DNA from: Phaeodactylum tricornutum CCAP 1055/1
Taxonomy: Eukaryota > Bacillariophyta > Bacillariophyceae > Surirellales > Neidiaceae
Reading direction: 5' to 3'
Assembly: GCF_000150955.2 (NCBI RefSeq)
Contig: NC_011687.1
Span: forward strand, 1-64,000
Length of the DNA: 64,000 nt
Position numbers and translations under genes: made by a program. The notes under the pieces were generated by a model, which saw nothing but the letters and a program-made list of their open reading frames with translations, was not told where the DNA came from and made no database searches. Of the stretch, positions 1-11,293 are shown in pieces (positions within the stretch are counted from its first letter, which is position 1; each line of letters opens with the position of its first letter).

Positions 1-214
1 CCTAACCCTAACCCTAACCCTAACCCTAACCCTAACCCTAACCCTAACCCTAACCCTAACCCTAACCCTAACCCTAACCCTAACCCTAACCCTAACCCTA
101 ACCCTAACCCTAACCCTAACCCTAACCCTAACCCTAACCCTAACCCTAACCCTAACCCTAACCCTAACCCTAACCCTAACCCTAACCCTAACCCTAACCC
201 TAACCCTAACCCTA
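1..214. repeat. Telomeric repeat array (CCCTAA)n
   Basis: About 35 perfect head-to-tail copies of CCCTAA open the window; the other strand reads TTAGGG toward the chromosome end. No variant repeats are seen. The array stops abruptly at 214 and is joined, with no transition zone, to the interior of a subtelomeric gene copy. This marks the window as a true left chromosome end; the array length is only what the assembly kept. Confidence 0.99.
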
Positions 215-564
215 AGCTCCCTCCATGTAACCAAGAGGATGGCTCATAGCCCCCACAACAGAACAGAAAGCCAGTCTGAACAAGTGCATTATGGTGGCAA
301 CTTGGGAAGCAGATGTATCAGCTGATCTCAACACAAGCTTGCCCTTGGAAATGAGGAAGCATCTAGCTGCAGCATAGACACACCCCAAGGGATATTGACT
401 TGTGCTGGCTGGATTTTCCAGTAAGACATCAACCAAAAGCTTGCCAATCAGACCACCTTGAATGATCTGAGTCGAAGACACACTGCACTCCAGAAGATCA
501 GAGATCTCTTGTCTTGTCTTGACAATGATGCTAGTTCCAACACAATCATGTCTCCAGAGGAAGC
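215..564 (-). pseudogene. Internal fragment of the subtelomeric TLH-like gene
   Basis: This 350-bp stretch matches 9917-10265 with no difference I can see by eye. It therefore encodes an internal piece of the subtelomeric zinc-finger/helicase-like gene described at 8822-11293. Both ends are lost: on the left it runs into telomere repeats, on the right it is joined directly to end block A, skipping the rest of the gene and spacer D. The apparent open frame here begins in block A sequence and has no authentic start. It has a family-I shape with an internal deletion. It cannot make a working product by itself. Confidence 0.85.
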
Positions 565-1050
565 CAGTGGACTCTTTGGATCCCAAGCGTTCCTACTGCA
601 GATCCTCGTGCTTTTACGGTACTCGCGGGGAATGCTTGCAAAGCCGTGCTGGGCGGCGTTGGTGCTGGATAGTGGTGACGGCTTTGCAGCAAAACCGCAT
701 TGCGGTGGGAGAACGTCTCTGTATGGTCAGTGCTGGTCTGACATGGATTTAGGATGAGTTTGTTAGGTGGAAAGGTAAACTTATCGATGATCCAAGAGAA
801 TTACTTATTGAAAAGACAAACTATGTTGAAGATCCCGGAGCAGTCACCTACGCAAAAGACAAACCAACTTGAAGATCCCGGAGCAGTCACCTACGCAAAA
901 GACAAACCAACTTGAAGATCCCGGAGCAGTTACCTACGCAAAAGACAAACCAACTTGAAGATCCCGGAGCAATTACTTAGAAATAGTTTTTGGATAAATT
1001 GTATACAGCTAGGTATACCCCTGCTTCTCTGGGATCTTCCTGCCCTTAGG
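565..1050. repeat. Subtelomeric end block A, copy 1
   Basis: One of three copies of a 0.49-0.53 kb block (others at 8335-8821 and 12971-13501). It starts at CCAGTGGACTC, carries a 43-bp tandem repeat array (828 to about 985) and ends TCCTGCCCTTAGG. The right end is the same in all three copies but the sequence after it differs each time. No terminal inverted repeats or target duplications are visible, so I do not call it an insertion sequence. It is the centromere-facing end of module family I. Confidence 0.85.
828..985. repeat. 43-bp minisatellite in block A, about 4 units
   Basis: Units begin GAAGATCCCGGAGCA and recur every 43 bp (828, 871, 914, 957). They differ at one or two sites (cagtcacc, cagttacc, caattac). 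The last unit is partial. Confidence 0.9.
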
Positions 1051-2179
1051 CAAAATATCAGTTGTATTGGGTCACTCTATCTGTGACCGGAGGAAACCTT
1101 GCTTGGCTGCTATCCGTGGCAAACAACGCTTTCCATTTCCCTAGCCATAATGGGAGTGACCAAGAGAGTTGCAGATGCAGGCAGTGTGGGGGACAAGTAA
1201 AACCAAATAGATCCACAATAAAAATAGTACAGGATACAACAGATATCAAAATACAACCAACATGTGTGTAGAACAGCTATAGATACTACAAACACTCAAA
1301 ACAATGCGTAACAGTATGCTAACTTTAAAAAGACTAGTTGATTTAGTTCCTGAAGTGCAAGCAGTGTCTCCATTTTGTAGCGTGGTAGCGTTCGTAGTGT
1401 ATTTGTAAACTTGTCGGTTGGCGCACACTGCTCGCGTTAAGCTTTATCCCAGCCTTATTCCGATTTTGTTCAACATCATTTAAACCCTGTCGCAAACTTT
1501 CTTTTGCGGAACTCCTGTTCCCTCTGTGCCGCTTCCCCCTGCTCCTTGAAATCGCGTCGAAGATATTGCGCCTGGGATCTTCCACTCCGGTACCATTTTC
1601 CCACTTTGCCATTTGCAAAGGCCAGAAATCCTCCAAAGCGGACAATTGCTGCACCGACTACATTAATGCCTTGTCCGTGGCAGCTTGTTGGAGTTGCTCG
1701 CTAGACCTCTTCCTAATGGGTGTGCCTATCATTTGAATGTTGAAGTTGTTTTGGTTGCATGACTGTGAAAATTAGAAATTTTAAATGTTGGACGGACCGT
1801 GAGGTTTTGGATGTTGCATCATACACCGTCACTGCCAGCCAGATATTTTGATTAGGCAGGTGTTTTGGTAGGGTGTTTTCACAGCGTCACTTTACATTAG
1901 TAAGGATTTGAAAAAGATTTTATTGCTTTAGAAAAGAAGTACTGTTCTCCGGGTTAACCAAGAGGGTTTACTTATGTTGTTGGACACTGAACCCAGAGGA
2001 ATTACTTACAACATCGGACAGTGAACTGGGAGGGAATACTTATATGTCGCACTGTGAACTCAGAGGGAATATTTATATGTCGCACTGTGAACTCAGAGGG
2101 TTAACTTATGAGGAGTTTTTAGATAGATTTTATACATCATTGTAGGAAAGTACTACTCTGGGTTCTCCCTCCCCTTAGG
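1051..2179. repeat. Subtelomeric end block B, truncated copy (module 2)
   Basis: It matches 4235-5367 and 13884-15013 closely, but its left side starts later: the first part of block C (about 380 bp, present at 3852-4234 and 13500-13883) is missing and block A abuts it at CTTAGG|CAAAATATC. The right end is the shared CCCTTAGG at 2172-2179. Short open frames of about 100 codons occur in all three copies on either strand, but none has a recognisable product. Near its right end is a short run of diverged repeats with gaactcagaggg. It carries TGACTGTGA at 1760. Confidence 0.85.
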
Positions 2180-2982
2180 GAGAAGATAGGAACATATCTC
2201 TCAGCATTCTCATCTTCTCTGATAAATGGCTTGATGATCAAGGTCATGTCATTGTAAGAGAAAAGCTTTGCTGACGGTTGGACTACCTTGTCTTTGGGTA
2301 AATACTCAACCACCCTATTGCAAATGGTTTTTACACACAATTTCTTTACCATGTCAGCCTGAGCACATGCACCTCCCTTCTGGATTGAATTTGCAATGTG
2401 ACGTTGGACATTATCTGGTCTTGAAAAAACCTCTCCACATATACCACAGGTATCCAGCACTTTTTGGGTACCTTCACAGTAGAATTCATTTGGTGGCAGA
2501 TTTTTGAGTCTCTCTACTTCCAGCTTCAGTTTGTTGTAACTTTGACACATATACCCAGCATGGTACTTTTTGACATGCCTGTGAAAGCTGGTGCTTTGTT
2601 CTGCAGAGACTTTTGCCTTACATTTTAGACAGTATAGACCAAAGGGTGTACATTGAAAAATGTGGTCATCTGAGTCATCATTTATTATGTCAGTGAACTC
2701 TTTGGTTGTTGCCAAAGAACTTCCTGGGGTACGAAGCAATGGATCTGTTGCTGCTGCTATAGTGACTAGTGTTGGAACACCAACCTTAGTACATACACTT
2801 CTATTTCTTGGCTGGGTAAGTTTTTCTACTGGTTTCAACAAGGGTAGGGTCTGATTTTGACTCTCTCTGTCAAATTCTTTTCTTTTTTTCCCCTTGGCTG
2901 CATATGGATTATTAATATACAGGTGCATACTGCCAGTTGTTTGTTTTGTAGAGTATGATTTGTTTGACTGTGAGTCACTCAT
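2180..2982 (-). pseudogene. Diverged subtelomeric zinc-finger gene, N-terminal part (family II)
   Basis: The N-terminal ~268 residues of a diverged paralogue of the gene at 10457-11293. The first ATG in frame is at 2982. It shares the basic patch NNPYAAKGKKRKE, then a finger of form C-x2-C...H-x4-H in the segment YCLKCKAK...HVKKYH, then a second finger CGICGEVFSRP...RHI, then KTICNRVVE and IKPFIREDENAERY. Only part of the residues match the family I copies, so this is an old split. The frame is cut at 2180 where module 2 ends; the last residues read there come from the neighbouring block. TGACTGTGA lies just inside the start (2965-2973). The fingers suggest DNA binding; the product and function are unproven. 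Confidence 0.7.
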
Positions 2983-3851
2983 TGTGGAACTTGTGCTTTT
3001 TCCTAAAAACAAAAGTTGCTTATGGGAGGAGGACTATGAAAATTGTTGACTGGGGGCTTCCAAAAACTTGTGTTGTTACTTCGGTGTTGGTGGTGAATGG
3101 AATCTGAGAAAAATCTGACAGAAATTCTGTGAAAAATTTTCCATTCCTGGGAGAGATTTTTAACAAGTGATTTTTCGCATTTCTTCCAGTTTCTTATATA
3201 TATATACTAATTAACTGTAATTAGGTTACCAAAGTGAAATTACTTACAATTCTGTATTTATATGCTCAAGGCAATAAAATTACAACTGGAGTTGATGCAT
3301 ATGCTCCTGACAGTCCAAAGGAAATTGGAAACCACGTATACACTTGGAGTTGGCAGACAACTTTAGAAAAGTTTACAATTAACAACGCAAATAAGGACTG
3401 TGAAAAGATGTTACATCAATCCGTCAATTTGATCTTGTCACATCTGGAAAAATTCATTGTTTCGTTAGGGGATGGCTAAATCACCTACTAAGTTTATCAC
3501 TTATTCCATGTCACGGGTATTTCCCTGGTCCACCAACAAGAAAAATAGCTTGGTGCAGTAATGAGCCGGCGGGTTTCAAAATCACGTTCAAATATGTACT
3601 GATTCTACCTGTTAGGTCCTCAACCGCACCTCACTGTAAACTGGTATGCTGCCGACACTCATAGGGAAATCGGAGTCGACAGTCAGAACTTCAGAAAAAT
3701 TCACGACGCGAACGAGCCGTTTGGCCCGGAAGATTTTTTCATGGAAACTGCTGGAGAAGCTGTACGCACCGCAGTTGTACTGGCCAGAACAAAACATGAT
3801 GGTACAGCCGAAAGAGAAACACTAACTGCGGGAGCCGTAGTCCACTTCTTT
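2983..3851. other. Spacer D' of family II with two relict coding stretches
   Basis: AT-rich spacer upstream of the zinc-finger gene. On the plus strand, 3234-3479 and about 3599-3860 can each be read as protein. The two peptides resemble each other weakly: both have a Tyr-Ala-x-Asp stretch, then Lys/Arg-Glu-Ile-Gly, then a Phe and an (Asn/Asp)-Ala-Asn. The second ends at a stop in the first bases of block C. I see no full gene and cannot name the family. A (TA)n run is at about 3197-3208. Confidence 0.4.
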
Positions 3852-5367
3852 GGGCTGTGAAGCAGCTCCCTGTGCTTGTATTGGCGTTGGTTGGTATTGG
3901 TTGTGTCGGTGCTGTCTACAGTGACAACAAGAACAGCAACAACAACGACAGCAATGGGTGACGATGGCAACGGTCAAACCGGATCCGTCGACCCGTATCA
4001 AACAGAACCCTTATTTGGCTGCAGGTACCCACTGTGCTGTCATTTGGCACAACAAAAGCATGTCATTTGGGGCCGACAAAGGCCGCAATATTTTTTTACC
4101 ATCGAAAATGCCTTGCTGCGATCATGACGGAGGGAACCAAAGTTGGAATTGAATGAAAATTGCGGGAAGTATTGGTAGTTATCATTTTCGGTTGCAAGGG
4201 GCTTGCCAGTGTTTCATTGACCAAAGCTGGTGTTGGCAAAATATCAGTTGTATTGGGTCTCTCTATCTGTGACCAGAGGAAACGTTGCTTGGCTGCTATC
4301 CGTCGCAAACAACGCTTTCCATTTCCCTAGCCATAATGGGAGTGACCAAGAGAGTTGCAGATGCAGGCAGTGTGGGGGACAAGTAAAACCAAATAGAATC
4401 CACAATAAAAATAGTACAGGATACAACAGATATCAAAATACAACCAACATGTGTGTAGAACAGCTATAGATACTACAAACACTCAAAAAAATGCGTAACA
4501 GTATGCTAACTTTAAAAAGACTAGTTGATTTAGTTCCTGAAGTGCAAGCAGTGTCTCCATTTTGTAGCGTGGTAGCGTTCGTAGTGTATTTGTAAACTTG
4601 TCGGTTGGCGCACACTGCTCGCGTTGAGCTTTATCCCAGCCTTATTCCGATTTTGTTCGACATCATTTAAACCCTGTCGCAAACTTTCTTTTGCGGAACT
4701 CCTGTTCCCTCTGTGCCGCTTCCCCCTGCTCCTTGAAATCGCGTCGAAGATATTGCGCCTGGGATCTTCCACTCCGGTACCGTTTTCCCACTTTGCCATT
4801 TGCAAAGGCCAGAAATCCTCCAAAGCGGACAATTGCTGCACCGACTACATTAATGCCTTGTCCGTGGCAGCTTGTTGGAGTTGCTCGCTAGACCTCTTCC
4901 TAATGGGTGTGCCTATCATTTGAATGTTGAAGTTGTTTTGGTTGCATGACTGTGAAAATTAGAAATTTCCAAATGTTGGACGGACCGTGAGGTTTTGGAT
5001 GTTGCATCATACACCGTCACTGCCAGCCAGAAATTTTGATTAGGCGGGTGTTTCGGTAGGGTGTTTTCACAGCGTCACTTTACATTAGTAAGGATTTGAA
5101 AAAGATTTTATTGCTTTAGAAAAGAAGTATTGTTCTCCGGGTTTACCAAGAGGGTTTACTTATGTTGTTGGACACTGAACCCAGAGGAATTACTTACAAC
5201 ATCGGACAGTGAACTGGGAGGGAATACTTATATGTCGCACTGTGAACTCAGAGGGAATATTTATATGTCGCACTGTGAACTCAGAGGGTTAACTTATGAG
5301 GAGTTTTTAGATAGATTTTATACATCATTGTAGGAAAGTACTACTCTGGGTTCTCCCTCCCCTTAGG
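3852..5367. repeat. Subtelomeric end block C/B, copy 2
   Basis: A 1.5-kb block almost identical to 13500-15013; differences are scattered single bases. It begins GGGCTGTGAAGC and ends CCTCCCCTTAGG. Its first 380 bp (C) contain a plus-strand stretch (3958-4152) that reads like coding DNA in all copies but has no recognisable family. The block is the centromere-facing end of module family II. It carries TGACTGTGA at 4947. Confidence 0.85.
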
Positions 5368-6657
5368 GAAGCAGATGTATCAGCTGATCTCAACACAAGC
5401 TTGCCCTTGGAAATGAGGAAGCATCTAGCTGCAGCATAGACACACCCCAAGGGATATTGACTTGTGCTGGCTGGATTTTCCAGTAAGACATCAACCAAAA
5501 GCTTGCCAATCAGACCACCTTGAATGATCTGAGTCAAAGACACACTGCACTCCAGAAGATCAGAGATCTCTTGTCTTGTCTTGACAATGATGCTAGTTCC
5601 AACACAATCATGTCTCCAGAGGAAGCATAGCAGCTTTTTCAGTTCCTTGCTCAACACACTAACATTTTCTCTCATAGAAAATGTAGTGTTCTGGACAACT
5701 TGATTGATCTCCACTCCCTCATACAGTATCAAGCTGGCTCTGAGGTTGGCAGGCACTTCAGCAACTTCAATCCTTGCATATTGAGTCAGCCAATCCTCTG
5801 CAATCTGAAGCAACTTGGTTAACTGAAGTTCACCAGCCTCCAGCTCACGGTATTGAAAAATGTTCTGTCTGACTTTGCTTTCAAACTGAATTGCTGAATT
5901 TCTGATATATTTTGAAAAAATGGAAATGTATCTCTGAGGACTCTCATCCTCTCTGACAAATGGCTTGATCATCAAGGCTATGGCACTGAAGGAGAGAAGA
6001 TCAGATGACTTAGGAACTGCCTCTTTTTCCTTCTCTTTAGACAAATCTTCAACCACCCTATTACAAATTGTTTTGATACAAAACTTTTTGACAGATCTAG
6101 CCTGAGCACATTGATCCCTCTTCTTGACTGCATTTGCAATATGACGCTCAAAATTAGATGGTCTTGAGAAAATTTCACCACAAACTCCACAGGAAATCAT
6201 CATTTTTTGTGTGTCAATGCAACAATAATCATTCATAGTTGAATTGCTGATTCTTTGTACTTCTAATTGAAGTTCCTTGAAAGTTTTACCACTATACCCA
6301 GCATGGAATCTTTTTACGTGCCTGGAGAAGTTGGTACTATGATCTGCAGAAATTTTCTTCTTGCATACTAGGCAGTATAGTCCAAAAGGTGTAACTTGGA
6401 ACACTGAATTGTCTGAATCTATGTTGACTTCATCAGGGGATAAATCTATGGATGATCCTGAGGGATTGTTTTGGCCATTTGCAGCACTAGTGGATAAAGT
6501 CCTACTACTAGATGCAACTTTAAAAAAATGTGATCCATGTTTTTTGTAAGGGTAGGGTTTGTCCTTCTCTGTCAGACTCTTTCCTCTTCTTCCGTTTGGC
6601 TGCGTAAGGATTATTTATGGCAGTGGGATGACTGTTAAGGTGGTCATTACTACTCAT
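5368..6657 (-). pseudogene. Subtelomeric TLH-like zinc-finger gene, truncated copy (module 4)
   Basis: About 99 percent identical to 10006-11293. The probable ATG is at 6657. The frame is broken once relative to the sister copy by a homopolymer length change, then runs open from about 6404 to 5368. It covers the two C2H2-like fingers (TPFGLYCLVCKK...RHVKRFH and CGVCGEIFSRP...RHI) and a helical middle part (WLTQYARIEVAEVP, FLWRHDCVGTSI). It stops at 5368 where the previous module's CCCTTAGG end is joined in. The recombinase-like and helicase parts are therefore absent. Confidence 0.75.
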
Positions 6658-8334
6658 TTTGCTAACTCCTGTGGTTTTGCAATGGGATGTGTTTTGGATG
6701 TGGTTGGCAGTGAGTGTGAGTGACAGTGGAGCTAGCTACTTAGCCCATGGAGGCTTGGGACGGAGCCAAACCCTGCAGCCCCTTAAACCGGAGGAACATG
6801 TCTACGTGGCAAGGTGATGACGCGGCAACAACCAAATTTCGGCTGTCGTCAACAAAACGGTTTTGGTCGATTGGACCAACAAAGCTTACTCCGAATTAGA
6901 TGCCCCAAAATTAATCTACCGTACATACTCATTCTCGGATTCACAGGACTTGCCTGTCTACATCAGCAAACGGAAAGAGACGGACCCCACAACAGTTTCA
7001 GAGTGAATAGTGCAATCACCCTAACGTTGAGAGACACAAAGACGGCAAGTTGTTTGCCACTGCATCTGGCTCAATGAAAATGAAGAAACGGTATTTCTTT
7101 GTGGATACAACAACAATTGTCGAAAAGTCTGAATAAACAACGACGGTCTATATTTGGTTCCGGGCGGAGGAGCGTGTGTGGCGTGCCGTGCCGCCGGAGT
7201 GTTGACAAATTGATACTCGTTTGTTGGAGTCTGGAGGATGGGCGACAACCCGTGTGTTTCTTCCACGGCAAGGACGACCAACGGGGAGATCCCCACGATG
7301 CCACACAGGCATACGACGGTGACTATCCGCACAATGGCCTATTGAATCTTCTACGGTATTGCGAAAGCACAGGTTGTTGCGGTTCCAGAATCACGCAAAT
7401 GTGAAAGGTGGGGTGCTATCCTACAAACACGACAACACAATTTACACTGTAGGGATGGGCAACAATGGCACATACAAGCAAAAAGATTTGGATCAGACTG
7501 CTAGAAGCAATACTCAAGCAACGCTTTGGATGACAGACTTCTTTGTTGGGCTTTGTTGTTCGCAAATTGCACCACTTGCACAGTATGTTCGGAACGTGTC
7601 CATTCTTAGCAGTATCACGAAAGCACAGGTTGTTGCGGCTCCAGCATTGCAGTCAGCTGCAAAAGTGGCTATGTGATTATAATCGAAAAAGGCTTACATT
7701 CATAGTGGTTGTAAATTAAAAATTCTTACTTTACAGTCAATACTGTTTCCTTAGAATATAGCAATCACAGCGTGTATGGCAGCGTTGCGTGGGGTGCGGG
7801 CAAGCGCAGTCCGGCAGGTGGCAAGTTTGCGAATGGCGAAGCCGTCTTCCCACTATTCCATCAGCTGCAGAGTGATGTGAATGTTGACAGTGCAACCCAG
7901 GCTGAACCCGCCAGCGGTTGACTTGGCGCGGCGTGCTGGTTGCCGCGTGCTGTTTTTGTTTGCGGACGACACCTTCCAGAACAATCCGGGAGGCTTCTTT
8001 CCCCCGTCTTGGCGGTTCGGAGTTCGACTGGCTGGCTCAATGCGGTATTGGGATAGTGCCTTTTGTACAGATCCTCGGAGGAGTGTGAAATTGTTGGATA
8101 TGGAGCAGACTTAGACGTCGTTATCCCGGACAATGCGTACAAGTTCCTGAAGTTGGCGGCGGAGCGACTATTGAGGGGGGGGGGGGGGGGACAGAGGAAT
8201 GAATCCAGTGAAATCGACGATTTTAATTTGGGCTTTGCAAACAGGCACGCAACCCAAGAAAACAGTTCCACTACCGTGCGGCTACGACAATTCCTGTAGG
8301 CTACATTTTCCTCTAGAAGTTGTGTAGATTGGGA
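6658..8334. other. Spacer D, copy 1, with relict coding stretches
   Basis: The 1.68-kb spacer between the zinc-finger gene start and block A is repeated at 11294-12970 with few differences. Several plus-strand stretches look like decayed exons, for example the frame ending KRKETDPTTVSE near 7004, the frame with GSVAWGAGKRSP near 7780-7920, and the frame with LDVVIPDNAYKFLKLAAERL near 8110-8175. No continuous gene can be supported. A 16-G run is at 8175-8190. The part next to the gene start (6658-6800) would hold its promoter. Confidence 0.6.
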
Positions 8335-8821
8335 CCAGTGGACTCTTTGGATCCCAAGCGTTCCTACTGCAGATCCTCGTGCTTTTACGGTACTCGCGGG
8401 GAATGCTTGCAAAGCCGTGCTGGGCGGCGTTGGTGCTGGATAGTGGTGACGGCTTTGCAGCAAAACCGCATTGCGGTGGGAGAACGTCTCTGTATGGTCA
8501 GTGCTGGTCTGACATGGATTTAGGATGAGTTTGTTAGGTGGAAAGGTAAACTTATCGATGATCCAAGAGAATTACTTATTGAAAAGACAAACTATGTTGA
8601 AGATCCCGGAGCAGTCACCTACGCAAAAGACAAACCAACTTGAAGATCCCGGAGCAGTCACCTACGCAAAAGACAAACCAACTTGAAGATCCCGGAGCAG
8701 TTACCTACGCAAAAGACAAACCAACTTGAAGATCCCGGAGCAATTACTTAGAAATAGTTTTTGGATAAATTGTATACAGCTAGGTATACCCCTGCTTCTC
8801 TGGGATCTTCCTGCCCTTAGG
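8335..8821. repeat. Subtelomeric end block A, copy 2
   Basis: Same block as 565-1050, with four 43-bp units starting at 8599, 8642, 8685 and 8728. It ends CCCTTAGG at 8814-8821 and is followed directly by the cut helicase-like gene of the next module. Confidence 0.85.
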
Positions 8822-11293
8822 CTACCACATTCTTGGATAATGTGGACCATGTCAGAACCATACTCCTCTGAGTCTCTGACAGCCAATTTGCTTCTCCACC
8901 ATACAAGATTTTGAGAGCAGCAACAATGGTTTGCTCAGGCAAAACATCCAGGGGAATATCATAGGTCCACTGAGTATCCTTGTCTCCAAGATGAAAGTGG
9001 TAGGCATCATAGTAGTCCTCAAGATGAGCCTTTCTATGAGTAAAGTAGGTACTGGCATGAGTAGAAGGAGCATGGTGACTCTGCATGGCAACCATGTCAG
9101 AAGTGGTGGCCTTCCCATCATCTTGCATAGGGAACAAATAGTTGGTCAGACTTGCAAAGAAATGTCTAACTTGAAGATCATTAGGCTCTCTGGGAAGACA
9201 AAATAAAGACTGCACAAAGTCTTTCATGCGGTACTTCCTATCACTTCTTACTGGGACAAAGCATGCCAAATCCCCCCCTGTCAATGAAATGACAAGTCTG
9301 AAGAGCAGTACAATCCTTGAAATTGACTTTGGAAGCTTGTGCTGGGTAAGCTCAGTACTGAGTTTTGACTGGGCCTTCCACTACTTTGTAGATTTGGCAT
9401 AGAAGTACAAAGCACCATCCCCCCAGAGAACTTGAAAATCTTGGAGGCCTAAAGTTTCTGAATGCCTCATACTGCCAAGACCCAGACCATGTAAACAGAA
9501 CTCAACAATTGATGACAGATGATCTTGGTCAATTTCATTGATCTGAGGGGACAACTTCAAAGATTCACTGAACACATCTCCACTAGCTTGTTGAACTTGA
9601 AAGTGCACACTATCATCAGATCCACATGATATTCTGACATTGATCAAAGGCAGAGTTGTGGTCAAAAAGACTTCCCAATCCTTTCCATCAAAGATCTGAC
9701 TTAGAACAAGTCTGGCAGCACCAACAACCCTTGGAATGAGAGTCTTCCAAACTTCTGGCTTAAAGATGAGCCCTTGAACCACAATCTCTCCATTTCTGGA
9801 GAAATGCCTGTCAACAATCTTGGGTTTCTGCATCTGAATCTCTCTGAGCTGCCTGATCATGGGTCCAAAGGTGTTCATGGTGGGCCTCTCCATAACTGTT
9901 TTCACCAGTACCTTAGCTCCCTCCATGTAACCAAGAGGATGGCTCATAGCCCCCACAACAGAACAGAAAGCCAGTCTGAACAAGTGCATTATGGTGGCAA
10001 CTTGGGAAGCAGATGTATCAGCTGATCTCAACACAAGCTTGCCCTTGGAAATGAGGAAGCATCTAGCTGCAGCATAGACACACCCCAAGGGATATTGACT
10101 TGTGCTGGCTGGATTTTCCAGTAAGACATCAACCAAAAGCTTGCCAATCAGACCACCTTGAATGATCTGAGTCGAAGACACACTGCACTCCAGAAGATCA
10201 GAGATCTCTTGTCTTGTCTTGACAATGATGCTAGTTCCAACACAATCATGTCTCCAGAGGAAGCATAGCAGCTTTTTCAGTTCCTTGCTCAACACACTAA
10301 CATTTTCTCTCATAGAAAATGTAGTGTTCTGGACAACTTGATTGATCTCCACTCCCTCATACAGTATCAAGCTGGCTCTGAGGTTGGCAGGCACTTCAGC
10401 AACTTCAATCCTTGCATATTGAGTCAGCCAATCCTCTGCAATCTGAAGCAACTTGGTTAACTGAAGTTCACCAGCCTCCAGCTCACGGTATTGAAAAATG
10501 TTCTGTCTGACTTTGCTTTCAAACTGAATTGCTGAATTTCTGATATATTTTGAAAAATGGAAATGTATCTCTGAGGACTCTCATCCTCTCTGACAAATGG
10601 CTTGATGATCAAGGCTATGGCACTGAAGGAGAGAAGATCAGATGACTTAGGAACTGCCTCTTTTTCCTTCTCTTTAGACAAATCTTCAACCACCCTATTA
10701 CAAATTGTTTTGATACAAAACTTTTTGACAGATCTAGCCTGAGCACATTGATCCCTCTTCTTGACTGCATTTGCAATATGACGCTCAAAATTAGATGGTC
10801 TTGAGAAAATTTCACCACAAACTCCACAGGAAATCATCATTTTTTGTGTGTCAATGCAACAATAATCATTCATAGTTGAATTGCTGATTCTTTGTACTTC
10901 TAATTGAAGTTCCTTGAAAGTTTTACCACTATACCCAGCATGGAATCTTTTTACGTGCCTGGAGAAGTTGGTACTATGATCTGCAGAAATTTTCTTCTTG
11001 CATACTAGGCAGTATAGTCCAAAAGGTGTAACTTGGAACACTGAATTGTCTGAATCTATGTTGACTTCATCAGGGGATAAATCTATGGATGATCCTGAGG
11101 GATTGTTTTGGCCATTTGCAGCACTAGTGGATAAAGTCCTACTACTAGATGCAACTTTAAAAAAATGTGATCCATGTTTTTGTAAGGGTAGGGTTTGTCC
11201 TTCTCTGTCAGACTCTTTCCTCTTCTTCCGTTTGGCTGCGTAAGGATTATTTATGGCAGTGGGATGACTGTTAAGGTGGTCATTACTACTCAT
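8822..11293 (-). pseudogene. Subtelomeric TLH-like gene: zinc fingers, recombinase-like box, start of RecQ-like domain
   Basis: The longest copy. The ATG is at 11293. In order: basic patch NNPYAAKRKKRKE; two C2H2-like fingers at about residues 95-190; a long helical region; a segment MQSHHAPSTHASTYFTHR near 9050-9110 that resembles the His/Tyr box of tyrosine recombinases; then ILYGGEANWLSETQR, which matches the Q-motif entry of RecQ-type helicase domains. The sequence is cut at 8822 a few residues before a Walker A motif would be due. Fungal telomere-linked helicases (TLH/OrsD-type N-terminus plus RecQ) have this layout and this place and direction at chromosome ends. The copy has about two interruptions and no C-terminus, so it is not functional here. 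The TLH assignment is inference; the fingers are seen directly. Confidence 0.65.

Noticed and set aside
565-1050. Block A as a DNA transposon insertion
   Set aside because: No terminal inverted repeats or target duplications, and the flanks do not form an empty site in any pair of copies.
1051-2179. Blocks C/B as a LINE-type element
   Set aside because: One fixed end with variable truncation fits, but there is no reverse transcriptase frame or poly-A tail, and the module gene reads the other way.
6814-7676. Short repeated ORFs in spacer D (87-105 codons)
   Set aside because: They occur in both D copies simply because the DNA is duplicated; none shows a start context, domain or splice support.
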